Shown in pieces: positions 35,349 through 46,180 of a stretch of DNA of 64,000 nucleotides. The stretch lies in contig JAFKAC010000127.1 in assembly GCA_025766275.1 (NCBI GenBank), forward strand, positions 1 to 64,000, read 5' to 3'. The DNA comes from Lactarius indigo. Lineage: Eukaryota; Basidiomycota; Agaricomycetes; Russulales; Russulaceae. Position 1 is the stretch's first letter; each line of letters begins with the position of its first letter. A model generated the notes under the pieces. That model had not been told where the DNA came from and made no database searches. It worked only from the letters and a program-made list of their open reading frames with translations. The translations under genes were made by a program, and so were the position numbers.

Positions 35349-35403
35349 GACGAACTGCGAGAATAAATATTGATCAAAAAAAAAAAAAAAGACGAACTGC
35401 GAG
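35349..35403 (+). mobile_element. Minimal poly(A) insertion with 13-bp direct repeat
   Basis: The 13-mer GACGAACTGCGAG occurs at 35349-35361 and again at 35391-35403. Between them lie 29 nt: AATAAATATTGATC followed by A15. Copies 1 and 2 of the same flank lack this insert and have a single version of the site. This is the structure of a retroposed cDNA end: polyadenylation signal, tail, target-site duplication. Confidence 0.65.
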
Positions 35404-35935
35404 TGCTTTCAATCGGGCCCAACTAGAGCTGATCACGTAGAGACGAAGGGAGACAAGTAGCAGTCGAGCGCTGTATTGTTCGGCAAGGCGACGGTGTTAC
35501 GTTTAAATGTTTAAATACGAACAACCAGGGTAGAGGAAAGGGAAGCAAAGCAAAGGTAGCATAGAGGGACTGATTGGAGACGAAAGCGGGAATGAAAACT
35601 GAGACAAAGAGCCTGGGTCAGGCTACCGCGTGCACTACAACTGAAGATAGATGACAGCAAGAATGTATGTGTTCAGATCGTTCAGACATGAGGCGTGAGG
35701 AAGCCAGAGGGGTTACAGCGGAGTTACCTGAACTAGATCTTCCTAAAGAGATCTAGCGTCACTCGCGCAACAAGTGCCGCGCTAGACGGCCACCAGCGAC
35801 TTGATGAAAGGCCAGGAGGTCCATGTTGTTCATTTCCGAGAACCTTTACCCAGAGCCGTCCAATCCAACTCAATATAAGATGCTTCCACCCTCTCTTTTC
35901 TCTTCGAGTCTGAGATATCTCTATCGCTCGTCGTC
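35404..35935. other. Region between membrane-protein copy 3 and the GPI protein gene
   Basis: Left half is the family's shared 5' flank (GAGCTGATCACGTAGAGACGA). Right half is the GPI gene promoter, with a TATAAG box at 35874-35879, about 60 bp before the ATG. Confidence 0.5.
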
Positions 35936-37043
35936 ATGATTTTTCTCCTCTTTTACGTTCTCGTCTTCGTTCATGCCATCCCCTTTGTAAAGCGTATCGT
36001 CGTCAGTCCACAGATCACGTATCCAAAGGCATCCACGACTTGGAATGTAGGCGATAAGGTTACAGTGACGTGGTGTGTACAACTCTCCTACCTCACCTCC
36101 CCCCGCCCAGCTCTCTAATTGGTGCCGTACGTGCGTGTATACAGGGACACCTCTGGCATCCCGCCGCAAAGCAACTTTACCGGCCAGCTCTTGCTCGGTT
36201 ATGTGACGGGCGATAGCGAGAATCTGGGCATCGGTGAGCTGACCATCTGTCTCCTCCTTGCACCCCCCCTACGCTCTGTAGTGCTACATGCGCATTTCAT
36301 GCGGGAGCTCACGCTGACACACTCCTCACTCCCTCTTGTTGCGTCTCACAGATCACCCGCTCGCCCAGGACTTCCTCCTCAGCAGGGGCTCGGTGCAGAT
36401 CACCGTCCCGAATGTTTCGGGTGGGTCCCACTATATCGTCGTCTGTGGGTACTTCTTTCTCTCTGCGGAGTGGGCCGGACGTCGCGTTGACGCAACCACT
36501 TCCCCGCGTGCGGACCTCGTGTCGGCTTCTCTCATAGTATTTGGTGACTCTGGCAATGCGATTCCACAGTTCACAGGCGGGTCAACGTCCCCGAGCTTGC
36601 TCGTGTCTTTCCCATCAAGCGCAAGCCCGCAGTTCACGATAACGGGTGGGTCCAGCACGACCACGACCTTGAGTTCGCCCTCCACCCCCACCTCCACGCA
36701 TCCTCCTACCCCCATCACGCATTCTTCCCCTACCCCCACCTCTCCATTATCTCCTGACTCGTCTTCTCGCCCTCCAATCTCGCCTTCCTCGCCTCCAGCC
36801 TCGCCCACCTCCACTTCGACGTCCGCGTCTTCCACCCCAGCACTCCCAAATTTGCCCGCCTCTTCCCCGTCAAGCAGCACCACCTCCACGCCGAATTCGG
36901 CCACTGCTGCTGCTGCGAATGTGCCATCCTTGTGCTTGGCCGGGACCGCCAACAGTGCGCTCCCTCCTCTACATCCACGTGGTGCAGGTGCAATACTTCT
37001 CTGTGCGGCTGCCGCTGCGATGAGTTTCGTGCTAGTCCTATAA
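35936..37043 (+). CDS. Ser/Thr-rich GPI-anchored cell-wall protein (Kre9/Knh1-like domain)
   Basis: Secreted protein of the basidiomycete Ser-Thr-rich GPI-anchored family. Exons 35936-36072, 36145-36233, 36352-36444 and 36538-37043 join in phase, giving 199 codons plus stop. A signal peptide (MIFLLFYVLVFVHAIPF) is followed by the Kre9/Knh1-type domain: ITYPKASTTWNVGDKVTVTW, DTSGIPPQSNFTGQLLLGY, FLLSRGSVQITVPNV, and HYIVVLFGDSGN. A long Ser/Thr/Pro linker (about residues 95-170) should be O-glycosylated. The C-terminal hydrophobic tail (GAGAILLCAAAAAMSFVLVL) fits a GPI-attachment signal. A TATAAG box precedes it. It lies between two blocks of duplicated, decaying DNA yet keeps clean splice sites, so it is probably functional. 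One potential N-glycosylation site (NFT). Confidence 0.85.
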
Positions 37044-37194
37044 CGTAACGATGCCATACGTACCTACACGATCAATCCGAGTTGCCATTTTGCCATGTCC
37101 TGTCATGCGCTAAAAATGGCAAGTGCGAAGAACTTTTGATATGGACAATGGACACTGAACGTTACTGAACAGTTATGAACAAGACTTCCCAGCT

Positions 37195-37935
37195 TCCGAG
37201 ATCGAATGGATCACATTCGAACTCAGATCTAAATATTTTTTAGTCACAGGAAATAATTTTTTTTTTTGTAAAGAACTTGAATCTCGAGTACTCTCAAGCA
37301 AACCCTCAAGGCAAGATAGCTTTCCGCAACTCGATCGTAGGGCATGGGTGCATGCAGATCATGGGTTATTTTCATCCATTCCCGTTTTGTTTTGTATAAT
37401 TCTATTATAACTAACTTATATATCCTATTTAACTTTTTTTTTTTGGTAAAAAGGACGGGGAAGGTGGTGATCGACTACCGTTTTCACGCAACAGGGAATT
37501 TGCACAATCCGGGACTGCTGGTGATGAACGTGTCCAGATCCCAGCCTAGTAATTCTAGAACGGGGTAAACTCAAGGCGTTGTCTTCTTCACGTTCTTTCC
37601 ATTTAACTAGAGATGTGAAGCTTTGCTTCACATATGGGACTCATAAACTATAGGCGCTGAGTGTACGTCAAGACGAAAGAAAGGTGTGCAGCAGCCATTA
37701 TTCGCGTGACGATCGGTCGGTCCCATCATTTCAGACCCTCGAACCTGACAGGCCTGACGGCCTGACCCTCCATATAGACGCCAAATTCATGTACAGGATA
37801 AATGATGCATTTTCATACCTGAGCGTCCCTTCTCAAATAATAAACATGTTGCCAAGCTTCTCGACTTCCTACAGATAGGAGATCGGAGCTATCTACGACC
37901 CGCCGCCTAAGGTACAACACCTCGAGGCCCACACA
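37195..37935 (+). repeat. Duplicated flanking module, copy 2
   Basis: Partner of 33165-34130, shorter through deletions. It contains AGAAAGGTGTGCAGCAGCCAT at about 37679 and the GAGATGTGAAGCTTTG block at about 37609. The coding-like fragment of copy 1 is broken here. Membrane-protein copy 4 follows at a similar distance to copy 3 after module copy 1. Confidence 0.7.
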
Positions 37936-38289
37936 GCCTTCGTCACCCCAGACAATCCCTGTGGCTAGTCATCCCATTTCTAACGATGAGAATCTTTGTT
38001 TTTGTGCCCTCTAGTATCTGCTAGTGCGGAATGAATGGTACAGTATGGCGTAATAAATGCCTACCCAAGAGCCTGATGCTCTACTATCTGATTGAGCGGA
38101 CAATGGCACCCAGGTGTAATGAACAGCACAGATAAATAAGTGGACTGGGAACGATGCGTGCCAGTGTGCTTCATCAATGAGTGGCGAGACCATGCCAGGA
38201 CGTGTGGACTTGGGGGGTCCGACGTCATTAAGGGGGAGTAGAAAGGAAAGGCCTCAAGCCCAACACTCGGGCTGGTCTTACAGCGAACG

Positions 38290-38830
38290 CCAGTGACTGC
38301 AACCAATTTGAACCCTTGCATCTCAGTCCCATGACAATTGCCAGTATCTCGATAAGAATATATTCTGGCAACACGACATAAACAATCAATCTGGTCAAAG
38401 CCCCAATCACTCACCGTTCTGGAAGTCCTTGCGATTGTGGTGAACCTAGGAGGGCTTTCATGAGTACACCACCAGACTTAAGAAGGAAACGCCACAGACT
38501 ATCAACACAGCAATCACGAAACTGTAGTCCATAACTCTGGTGTGGCGAATTAGTATTATTATAGTAAGGGCCAAAGAAACGCACAGGACATAAGACCCAG
38601 AAGACCCTCAAAACGGTCGGACTCTGCCGGACTCTACGCACGATGGATTTGCGAATGTATAGTGCATACGCGCGGCGAGCACCGACCAGAGAATGAAGCC
38701 AGGAGAAGACGACCACTCCCATGGCGAGGGGACGAAATCCGAGATCTTGATCCATAGTCAGCCAACGGCCGCTGCATTAGACCGCGACCCAATTTGGGAG
38801 TCTTTGATCCACATGTGCCTCTGCCTGCTA
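38290..38830 (-). pseudogene. Multi-pass membrane protein family, copy 4 (5' truncated)
   Basis: Minus-strand landmarks from the family remain: KDSQIGSRS (38.80 kb), the GTGCGTTTCTTTGG donor region, CACACCAGAGTTATGG acceptor, and GTACTCATGAAAGCCCTCCTAG before the last exon near 38450. The N-terminal half is missing and stops interrupt the rest. Confidence 0.6.
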
Positions 38831-40069
38831 CGGCAAAGGACAATGATTTTGTGCGGAAGGGCGCTCGGTCTGTCGGACCCACATGGTGCATCCGTCTGCC
38901 ACCCGCCTCCGAGGATAAGGGTCAGTACAGCATGCCCAGAGGCGGGCAAGGCCAGTCAGTCAGTAGTAGTTTCGAAGAAGACTCTGACACTGTGCATGTT
39001 GAGCCGAGCCGTGCGAACAAGTCGCGCACGCTCCTTGTCACTACCTCACGACGTGCTAACACTGGGCCAGCCGGGTCGAGCATGTATCGAACCAGTCGAG
39101 TAACGTCAACCAGCAACAGGTGCTGTAATAGATATGCGAGGTTGCATATACTATTGGAATAGCCAGAAGACGGGGTGAGGTTGTCGGCTTACTATCAGTT
39201 ATAATCACAATCACTGACAGTACTGACAAACCCCCCTATACGAACACTTGCAAAGAGGTGAGAATTGACTTGGAATTACAAAGCAGCTATTATTTGCCGC
39301 CAAATTCGATCGATTCGTCTCAGCCCTCCAAGTTAGCGCTTTAGCCTTTCCAGCACAACATGTTAGACACAGAGCAACTGGATAGAAGATATAATATGCG
39401 CACTTTCCCTTGACTCGAGGTCTACCGTACTCCTTCGAAAGGCGCGGTGTCTAGGGTGCTTCACACTTGTTCGGATCACGTTTCTGGTGTAACGTTACAG
39501 CGGCCTGAGTGCAGTATGGGCGTCTTCCAAGTTTCCCAGGCGCGAGGCAAACGCGCCACTGCACTGGATTACAACTCAGGGCCACTATTACCTTGACCAT
39601 TACTGTGATCGATATACCGTACTGTAAGAGTGGCTCCGTCCACAGTGCTTACAGTAGCTCATAATCTACATTGTTGATGGGTACTCAGAGGTTTGTCAAG
39701 GCCTTCGTTTACTGTATTACTAGACTAACTGACGAATTCTTGCTACTACTAACCCTAATCAGCCATTATCCAGTCTCAGGCTCCCGGCCAAGTTTTGCTG
39801 AACCGCTCCTATCAATCGGCTCTCCCGAGTATATCCAGTGCCTACCGGTTGACTGAGTACTCACTGCTGATTTGTAATCAGCGTTCCTCCGCTCTCCCTA
39901 TCAAGTGGTCCGTCCTCTGGTGCCGGCTCACATACCGGAAACATTACTCAAGGTGGTTGCGAGAAACAAACGAACGTATGCGTTCAAGGTGTGTCCTTCC
40001 GTACCCCTGTAGTGATCACTGACTTCGTGTGGCGCAGGCGAGAGTTACAGACGTGCAACGACAATCGAT
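38831..40069. other. Intergenic region
   Basis: About 1.2 kb with no supportable gene. The 136-codon plus frame 38693-39103 partly overlaps the antisense of copy 4 and shows no family pattern. Confidence 0.5.
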
Positions 40070-41467
40070 ATGCTCCCAGACGGCGTCTTGCTTGAAATAT
40101 TTGGCTTCTATCAAGGCCCTCCTTATCGCGGCATATGGGGATGGCACTCACTGGTGCATATATGCCGAAGATGGCGACAAGTCGCATTTGGGTCGCCACT
40201 CCGTCTCAATCTCCAACTTCTCTGCACATTCGGAACTCCTGTCAGGAAGACTTTGGGTATCTGGCCAGCCCTTCCTATCGTCATTGATTATTCCTTTTTA
40301 TATTCCTTCAGCGGCGTTACGCCTAGTGACGAAGACGATGTCATTGCTGCACTCGAGCACCCCGATCGTATATATCATCTCGGGCTTGCAGCAGTAAAGG
40401 GCTCGCAGTTGGGGAAGATTGTTACGATGGTGCGGGAACCATTTCCAGCGCTGAAACGTCTTGAGATTCGGTCGGCGAGCGAAGATGCACTAGTCATTCC
40501 TGCCGAATTCTTAGGAGGATCTGCACCATGTTTACAGGAAGTCACTTTATCCAGAATTATCTATCCGACATTACCAGCGCTTCTTCTGTCGGCCAGTGAT
40601 TTCGTCAAGCTCCGCCTTCACAATATACCCCCGACTGGTTACATTTCGCCTGAGGCGATGATCTCATGTTTGGCCGCATTGCCCAGGCTCGAGGTCTTCA
40701 TCATTGAATTCATATCGGCTACTCCGCGGCCTGATCAAATACCCCCGCCTCCCATGACACGGACTGTCCTTCCTGCTCTCACCTCCTTTCAGTTCAAGGG
40801 TGCCAGCGAGTATCTGGAGGACCTCTCCGCCCGAATTGACGTCCCTCGAGTGAATTGGATCGCAATAGAGTACTTGAATCAGCATGTCGACTTTCAAGTT
40901 GTACGGCTCTCCAAGTTCATTGAACGTTCAGTCGGCCCCAAGCTAACCCTACGCAAGCACGCGAAAGTTACCTTTTTTAGGGACCAAGTCTCCTTCGCCA
41001 TGTATTCTCATGCGAACCACCCGTCGTCGGATTGGGTCGCAAGTACTATCATCAGATGCGAAGGGATCGATTGGCAGGTTTCCCACATGGCCCAGGTGCT
41101 CAGCCATTTTTCCGCGATACTCTCCACTGTTGTCCATCTCAAACTCGAGGTCAAGCTCAGTAAAGGCCGTCAATTAAAGGATACGGATGATGTTGAATGG
41201 CTGCACCTCCTCCGTCAATTCTCTGCCATACAGTCACTCCATCTATCTCAAGAACTCGCAGGGCACGTTGCTCTTGCACTGGAAGACATCACAGGGGAGA
41301 TGGTCGCCGAAACATTACCATCCCTCGACTTGATTTGCTTAGTGGGTCAGCCGGCATCATCCATTGAGAAGTTCGTCGCTGCCCGCCGTCTCTCTGATCA
41401 CCCTGTAACAATTACTGATACCGAAACGGAGTATGATGAAAGACTCAAGTCCTATGTCAGCGAGTGA
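40070..41467 (+). CDS. F-box protein
   Basis: Single-exon ORF of 465 residues. The first 50 residues form a fungal F-box: LPDGVLLEIFGFY, then WHSLVHICRRWRQVAFGSPL, with the usual Leu-Pro start and the conserved Trp/Arg helix that binds Skp1. The rest has loosely leucine-rich repeats typical of the large agaricomycete F-box/LRR-like family, so it probably recruits substrates to an SCF ubiquitin ligase. Substrate unknown. A short upstream exon cannot be ruled out because related proteins often have 5-15 residues before the F-box. No neighbour suggests a pathway. Confidence 0.85.
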   Translation: MLPDGVLLEIFGFYQGPPYRGIWGWHSLVHICRRWRQVAFGSPLRLNLQLLCTFGTPVRKTLGIWPALPIVIDYSFLYSFSGVTPSDEDDVIAALEHPDRIYHLGLAAVKGSQLGKIVTMVREPFPALKRLEIRSASEDALVIPAEFLGGSAPCLQEVTLSRIIYPTLPALLLSASDFVKLRLHNIPPTGYISPEAMISCLAALPRLEVFIIEFISATPRPDQIPPPPMTRTVLPALTSFQFKGASEYLEDLSARIDVPRVNWIAIEYLNQHVDFQVVRLSKFIERSVGPKLTLRKHAKVTFFRDQVSFAMYSHANHPSSDWVASTIIRCEGIDWQVSHMAQVLSHFSAILSTVVHLKLEVKLSKGRQLKDTDDVEWLHLLRQFSAIQSLHLSQELAGHVALALEDITGEMVAETLPSLDLICLVGQPASSIEKFVAARRLSDHPVTITDTETEYDERLKSYVSE

Positions 41468-43087
41468 TCTCCCCGTCGTACTTTGGGGACGATCATGCAC
41501 GCAAACCAACATATGTTTTTATATTGCTTTTTGCTACGTTCGTCACTGTGACGATACCTACATCTGTACAAATGTTAAAAGTCGGGTTCATGACATGTGT
41601 GCGTTGCAGCCGCAGTGGGTTATCAACAGATAAACTCCTTATGCAAGCGCTTCAGCTTGTGAAGGCCATTAACTTGCTCAACTATGTCCAAGACGTGATT
41701 CAATCCGCCACCTTGATGCGAGCTCCGAACGTATCGAGTCTACCAGTAGTCGCCACAGTTTCCCTCGTCGCGTATAATTCTTCTGATTGCCCAAGAAGGA
41801 AGGTCTTATCACGATTGATAAGCTAAGCCCGGCCCGGAAGTGTGGGAACCTCACGCTTTACACATTGCTCTCACCTGGACTCTCTCGAGCCGTCACCTTC
41901 ATGGGGAACAGCCTTCTCGGGCACCACATCCGTCAGGTCTATTCGGAAAAGACTGGTGCTAGTCTAAGTACAGCCTGCATCTCCTCATCTACTCCTTCAT
42001 CGCTGGATGGTCCTAGTTATAGCCATCCTAGACCACTAGACGACTTTGAGACCTCCGCTTTGGGGATCTTGTAGCCACCCTATGTCCCTGCTCGGACGCT
42101 GTGTCTTTCCCTGAGACAAGATAGTCCAACTTCCTTTGATATAGAAAAATTCGAGTAAGAGCAGCTCTCGACAATTATTGATATCATCAGAATCGCCGTG
42201 GGATCGTGAGCAACCTGAGTCCTCCGCTCCACCGTGTGATCGTGGTACTATGCTTCCTGTGGTATTTCCGGCCCGGTGTCGACCGAATGACCACTCTTCT
42301 ATCTTGGCAATTGGTTCGTATCCTTGTGGTAGCATGACGCGATCATGGTTCTATCTCGAGGCCCGCTGGCTATCGTGCAACAATAGCGCTTTTTTGGACA
42401 GACTATCTTCGGCGGTCAGTTGCACTTGGACCCGAGTCGTGACACTTACTTCCGGTGTTTGGCAAGGACCCGTGTTGAGCCAACGGGCTATCCACTGTTT
42501 GGAAATCTGTTACTGACTCAATACCCTTCTTCACCTTCTCATACTGAGTTTCCGTATTCCTATCTATTCTCCCTTTCGCCTCTTCACCCGGCACACTCAA
42601 CCAGTGTTTCGACGACTCCCTTTACGTATCTCTAACCCATGGCTCATCTCCCGTTCCCATGCCTTGGGTGGCCAGCGGATACTACCACATGGTACCCTCC
42701 GTCGCCTGCGTCCATCCATTGTGATTGTTTCCCGATTCGGGTCTACTCTGCAGGTTTTACTATGAACAAATACCCGAAGTTAACCTTCCTGCCCAGGACC
42801 AAGTGCTTCAGACGATCACATGGACTACAGCAACACGCAATTCTCCCAACTGATAATATCACCCCGCGTGCTATTACTCGGCGGATCCACGTGTAACGCA
42901 TTGTCCGACATCCAGCTCAACTGTAGGCAAGCGCGAGTCTTTTTGGGGTACTGAAAAGTAGATAAAAGGGCTGCTCATGGTCAACCTTTCGTCCTTCAGT
43001 GACACTTCCGGGCGTCGCAAAACTCTCTTGCACCTGTTCCCACTACCCTTTTTCACTAGCCGTCTTCAACCGCTTTCTTTCACACTG
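41468..43087. other. Intergenic region
   Basis: No supportable gene. Around 42750-42850 a plus frame reads FYYEQIPEVNLPAQDQVLQT then ITWTTATRN, which looks once-coding, but I cannot name it and it is flanked by stops. Confidence 0.4.
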
Positions 43088-44537
43088 ATGTTTACATTTC
43101 CTATTCGTCTTCTCTCCGCCGTTGTGGTTGCATCTCGTCTGTTCAACCATGTCGCTTGTATCCCAATTGAAGATGTAACATCTTCGAGAAACGCGTCTCT
43201 GGTCGAACTCGAGACAAGCGCAACACCCGCAGCACCCCATTGGGTCATTTACAGCGACCAGTGGTTTAGCGGTGAGAATGGACCTCCCGATCCGTCGGCT
43301 GTCAAAGTAGGTCCACAACCTGCAGTTGTGGCTCGGCGCGGCTCTTTTCTGATTCCGCTATTTAGGGTTTCAATACTTTGTGAGTTTTCCCAGGCAAGGA
43401 ACGTGCCTGGGTGTGTGTCTAACACATGTCGCGAAGTATTCTTTCATTCTTGTTGACCTCCGGGCCTGCCGATCAGGCGCTCGAATGGCAAACCATTTCC
43501 GCGTCTGACCGATCAGCCATTAAGTCTCAGTACGCTGCTGCTGGCATCAAGCTCCTCGTATCCGTTTTTGGGGCGACTGAAGCCCCAACTACTGCGGGCT
43601 CGGACCCTACCACTGTTGCCAATACGATGGCTGCTTGGGTGAAGAAATACGATTTGGACGGAATTGACGTCGATTATGAAGACTTTGGCGCGTTCGACGG
43701 CTCTGGGGGTTCGGCTGTGGCCTGGCTCAAGACGTTCACAAAACAGCTGCGCGTGCATTTGCCACAGGGTTCTTATATCCTGACCCACGCGCGTGCGTTA
43801 CTTCTGTTCTTCTTCTTGGATCCCAGAAGTGACCTCCCATTGCCAGCTGTCGCCCCGTGGTTCCAGCCAGACGCGTGGTCAGGCGGTGGGTACCTTGCCA
43901 TTGACCAGGCCGTGGGAGGCCTCATTGATTGGGTGCGTGATAATTTGTCTAATTTGAATTTGCCGGAAACTCACTGGATCCGTGGTGATGCAGTACAACG
44001 TGCAGGTAATTGCTTGAATATATATAGGCACTTTTTGATATTGATATACATTTTCCTCAACAACTAGTTCTACAACCGTATGTTTCACTATATATGCAGA
44101 AGATTAACGTTTCTGATTCAATATTGATCAGAGGGTGGTTCCATGTACACGACGTGCACCGGACTGCTTACGAATTCTGGTGGTGCTTTCCCTGGCTCTT
44201 CAGTCTTTGAGATCAACGCAAACGGCGTTTCTCTCAACAAGATTGTCATCGGGAAACCGGCTGTCAAAGGTGACGCTGCCAACGGATACATGTCCCCCAG
44301 TACACTGGCGAGCTGTCTCGTCATGGCAAAGAACAAAGGCTGGAGTGAGTGTAGCGACTCGCCTACATTTTGTGGCTGCTCATCGGTTGTTCTCACAGGT
44401 GCTGGTGTCATGACTTGGGAGGTGAGGACACGTATCTTATTTGCCTTTCATGACTCACCGCTGAGATGGGGGTCATTAAGTTCCCCAACGCCCAAGCCTC
44501 GTGGATCTCCTCTGTTCGCTCGAAAGCATTCGCATAA
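43088..44537 (+). CDS. Secreted GH18 chitinase, 9 exons
   Basis: Glycoside hydrolase family 18 endochitinase, 329 residues. Exons: 43088-43306, 43366-43379, 43437-43792, 43847-43932, 43994-44005, 44068-44077, 44132-44344, 44399-44421 and 44481-44537, all in phase. A signal peptide (MFTFPIRLLSAVVVASRLFN) is followed by the barrel: FILSFLLTSGPADQALEW, the strand-3 text IKLLVSVFGATE, the catalytic DxxDxDxE motif as DGIDVDYED (Glu is the acid/base), then HAPVAPWFQP, DWYNVQFYNQGG and the final strand GVMTWEFP. Two microexons (12 and 10 nt) together encode YNVQFYNQ, and exon 2 is 14 nt. No chitin-binding module or Ser/Thr linker, so it is a small catalytic-domain-only enzyme. An upstream in-frame ATG at 42977 would destroy the signal peptide, so 43088 is preferred. 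Confidence 0.88.
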
Positions 44538-44972
44538 GTCTCGAGTTGGGTAGGACAGAGCAGTCATACCTCAATATTCTCTCTATCTTCGCATGAAATT
44601 CAGAGCTTTGGCAGGCACTTGTAAGATTTTTGTCGTATTTGGTAGAGTTAAGTATTCCTGGGAATGTAGTGATATTTTTTAAATGTATATTTTGCTTTGT
44701 TTCGTCTCGAGGGAGGGGGGAGGCGAACTGTTGCTATACGTACCAGGCAAGGACTTCATTCGATCGTTATATGTACAGTACGTGTGTCGTGTGTACAGCA
44801 ACACTTCCTTTTCGTTTTCGGGAATACAAATGTTACACATATTCCTAACCCTAGGAACAAAGGCTATGAAAGAACTACCTTCGCCATCCTCAGCTGTTAG
44901 TTTTCTTTGCTCCAAGCTCTTCGTTTCCCGGCAACCGATCTGAGTGTTGTCGGCATCCCGGCTGCCTTCCGC
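44538..44972. other. Convergent intergenic region
   Basis: Lies between the 3' ends of the chitinase and the kinase-domain gene. AT-rich with several AATAAA-like signals on each strand; no gene. Confidence 0.5.
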
Positions 44973-45728
44973 TCACCCACGTGCCCTAGCGAGCGCCGCG
45001 CCAACACGCTCAGCGTCTGGAAGGGGCAGCCCTAACACACGCACGACCGCATCGATCGCGCGCGAGAGCGCGTGCTCGAGGTCCTCTCGTACATCCATTT
45101 CGATCACCGTGTCCGCCTCGCCGTTTGCGAGCGGCTCTGTGGTGCGCAAAAACTGCCACAGGACGCCCTCGTGCGCTTTCCCTTTCTGATCGGCGCGCAG
45201 CGTTTGATGGTTCGTGCCGCGCGCCAGGATGCGGTCTGCGCAGATCCGGTGGGTCTCCGCGTGAGGCTGGTCAAGTGACCAATGGAGGGCGAGAAGGCGA
45301 ACGGGCGGGTGCATGCCCTTAACGGCGTCTCTGAGGGCCCGGCGGTGCATTTGAAGGTGGTTGTTTTTGTCGGCTATGACCACGTCATGACTTTGCAGGA
45401 GTTTCTTGACGTTTTGAATGAAAGCAGGCCCCCGCTTTTTAGCCCGGACATCGTCGCTTTGTGTGTGACCGAACTGGAACAGCTCCGCAAGAGCGACGGC
45501 AATGGTCGTTTTTCCGACACCAGGGATCGCGACGGGCATGATGATTGTCTTCCCAAACGTCTTATCAGATGTCGCAGAGAACACCTCACCGCTCTCTGCC
45601 TTCTCCTTATCGCTCTTTCCCTCCGCCGGCCGACTTCCAATAGGCCTGGTATCTGATGGAGCTTTGCGCCGAGTTTTGGCAGGTGGGCCAAACGACGGCT
45701 CGCCAGTGGAATAGTGCCTCTTTGGCAT
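44973..45728 (-). CDS. Stand-alone Trl1-type tRNA ligase kinase domain
   Basis: Single open frame of 251 residues from the ATG at 45728. A basic linker (residues 1-55) leads into a P-loop kinase nearly matching the central kinase domain of fungal tRNA ligase Trl1: VAIPGVGKTTIAVALAELF (Walker A), FGHTQSDD, VVIADKNNHLQMHRR, HPPVRLLALHW, HRICADRILARGTNHQTLR and VLWQFLRTTEP. In Trl1 this domain phosphorylates the 5'-OH of the tRNA 3' exon using GTP. The N-terminal ligase domain and C-terminal cyclic phosphodiesterase domain are absent: upstream is a tRNA gene and the CCCH gene, and the frame stops exactly where the phosphodiesterase linker would begin. The domain has no internal stops, so it is either a functional single-domain paralogue or a well-kept fragment. 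An ATG at 45842 would add 38 residues of poor quality. Confidence 0.8.
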   Translation of the reverse strand: MPKRHYSTGEPSFGPPAKTRRKAPSDTRPIGSRPAEGKSDKEKAESGEVFSATSDKTFGKTIIMPVAIPGVGKTTIAVALAELFQFGHTQSDDVRAKKRGPAFIQNVKKLLQSHDVVIADKNNHLQMHRRALRDAVKGMHPPVRLLALHWSLDQPHAETHRICADRILARGTNHQTLRADQKGKAHEGVLWQFLRTTEPLANGEADTVIEMDVREDLEHALSRAIDAVVRVLGLPLPDAERVGAALARARG

Positions 45729-46169
45729 CCCGAAGATAACAAGTCGACAGGGGTGGGGCTGAAACCTGAGGCCTGAAGGGCCGAGAAGAATCGAATCGAT
45801 ATCAACGCGCACTGTGTAGTGGCAGTGGCTTTGTAATTCCACATACTGTCGTTCTGTCGTCTACATAGATCAGAAAATTTGTCAGCGAGCGTCAGCCCGT
45901 CGGACAGCGACGACAAATGGACTTTCTAATTTGTAGGGGGCATAACTTACGCGACCTGTTCGAGTCCTGTTCGGACAGCCCGGCTGGGCACGTGCGGCGT
46001 CAGTCTCTTCGTGAGTACAAACAATGAGACGACAGCAAGACGACAGTGCCTTCGACAATGAAGCAAGACTTTTGCCAAAAACAAACAAACAAGGAGCCCT
46101 CCAAGGTGTTTAACTAGACACCGTATATCTAATTTGGTAGTAGAGTTAAATATTCGCTTCAGGAGTGAG

Positions 46170-46175
46170 AAAAAA
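46170..46175 (-). terminator. RNA polymerase III terminator of tRNA-Met
   Basis: Six T residues on the minus strand, five bases after the discriminator base. Confidence 0.8.
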
Positions 46176-46180
46176 GAAAG

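Noticed and set aside
36431..37057. 208-codon minus-strand ORF, Val/Gly/Glu-rich
   Set aside because: Antisense shadow of the Ser/Thr/Pro-rich region of the GPI protein; its composition follows from codon complementarity, and the sense gene has signal peptide, splice sites and a GPI tail.
22900..39000. The whole duplicated block as a large transposon
   Set aside because: I found no transposase, reverse transcriptase, integrase or terminal repeats; the order of units fits segmental duplication and inversion better.
41787..42074. 95-codon plus-strand ORF
   Set aside because: No conserved motif, poor codon pattern, and no neighbouring exons; treated as chance.
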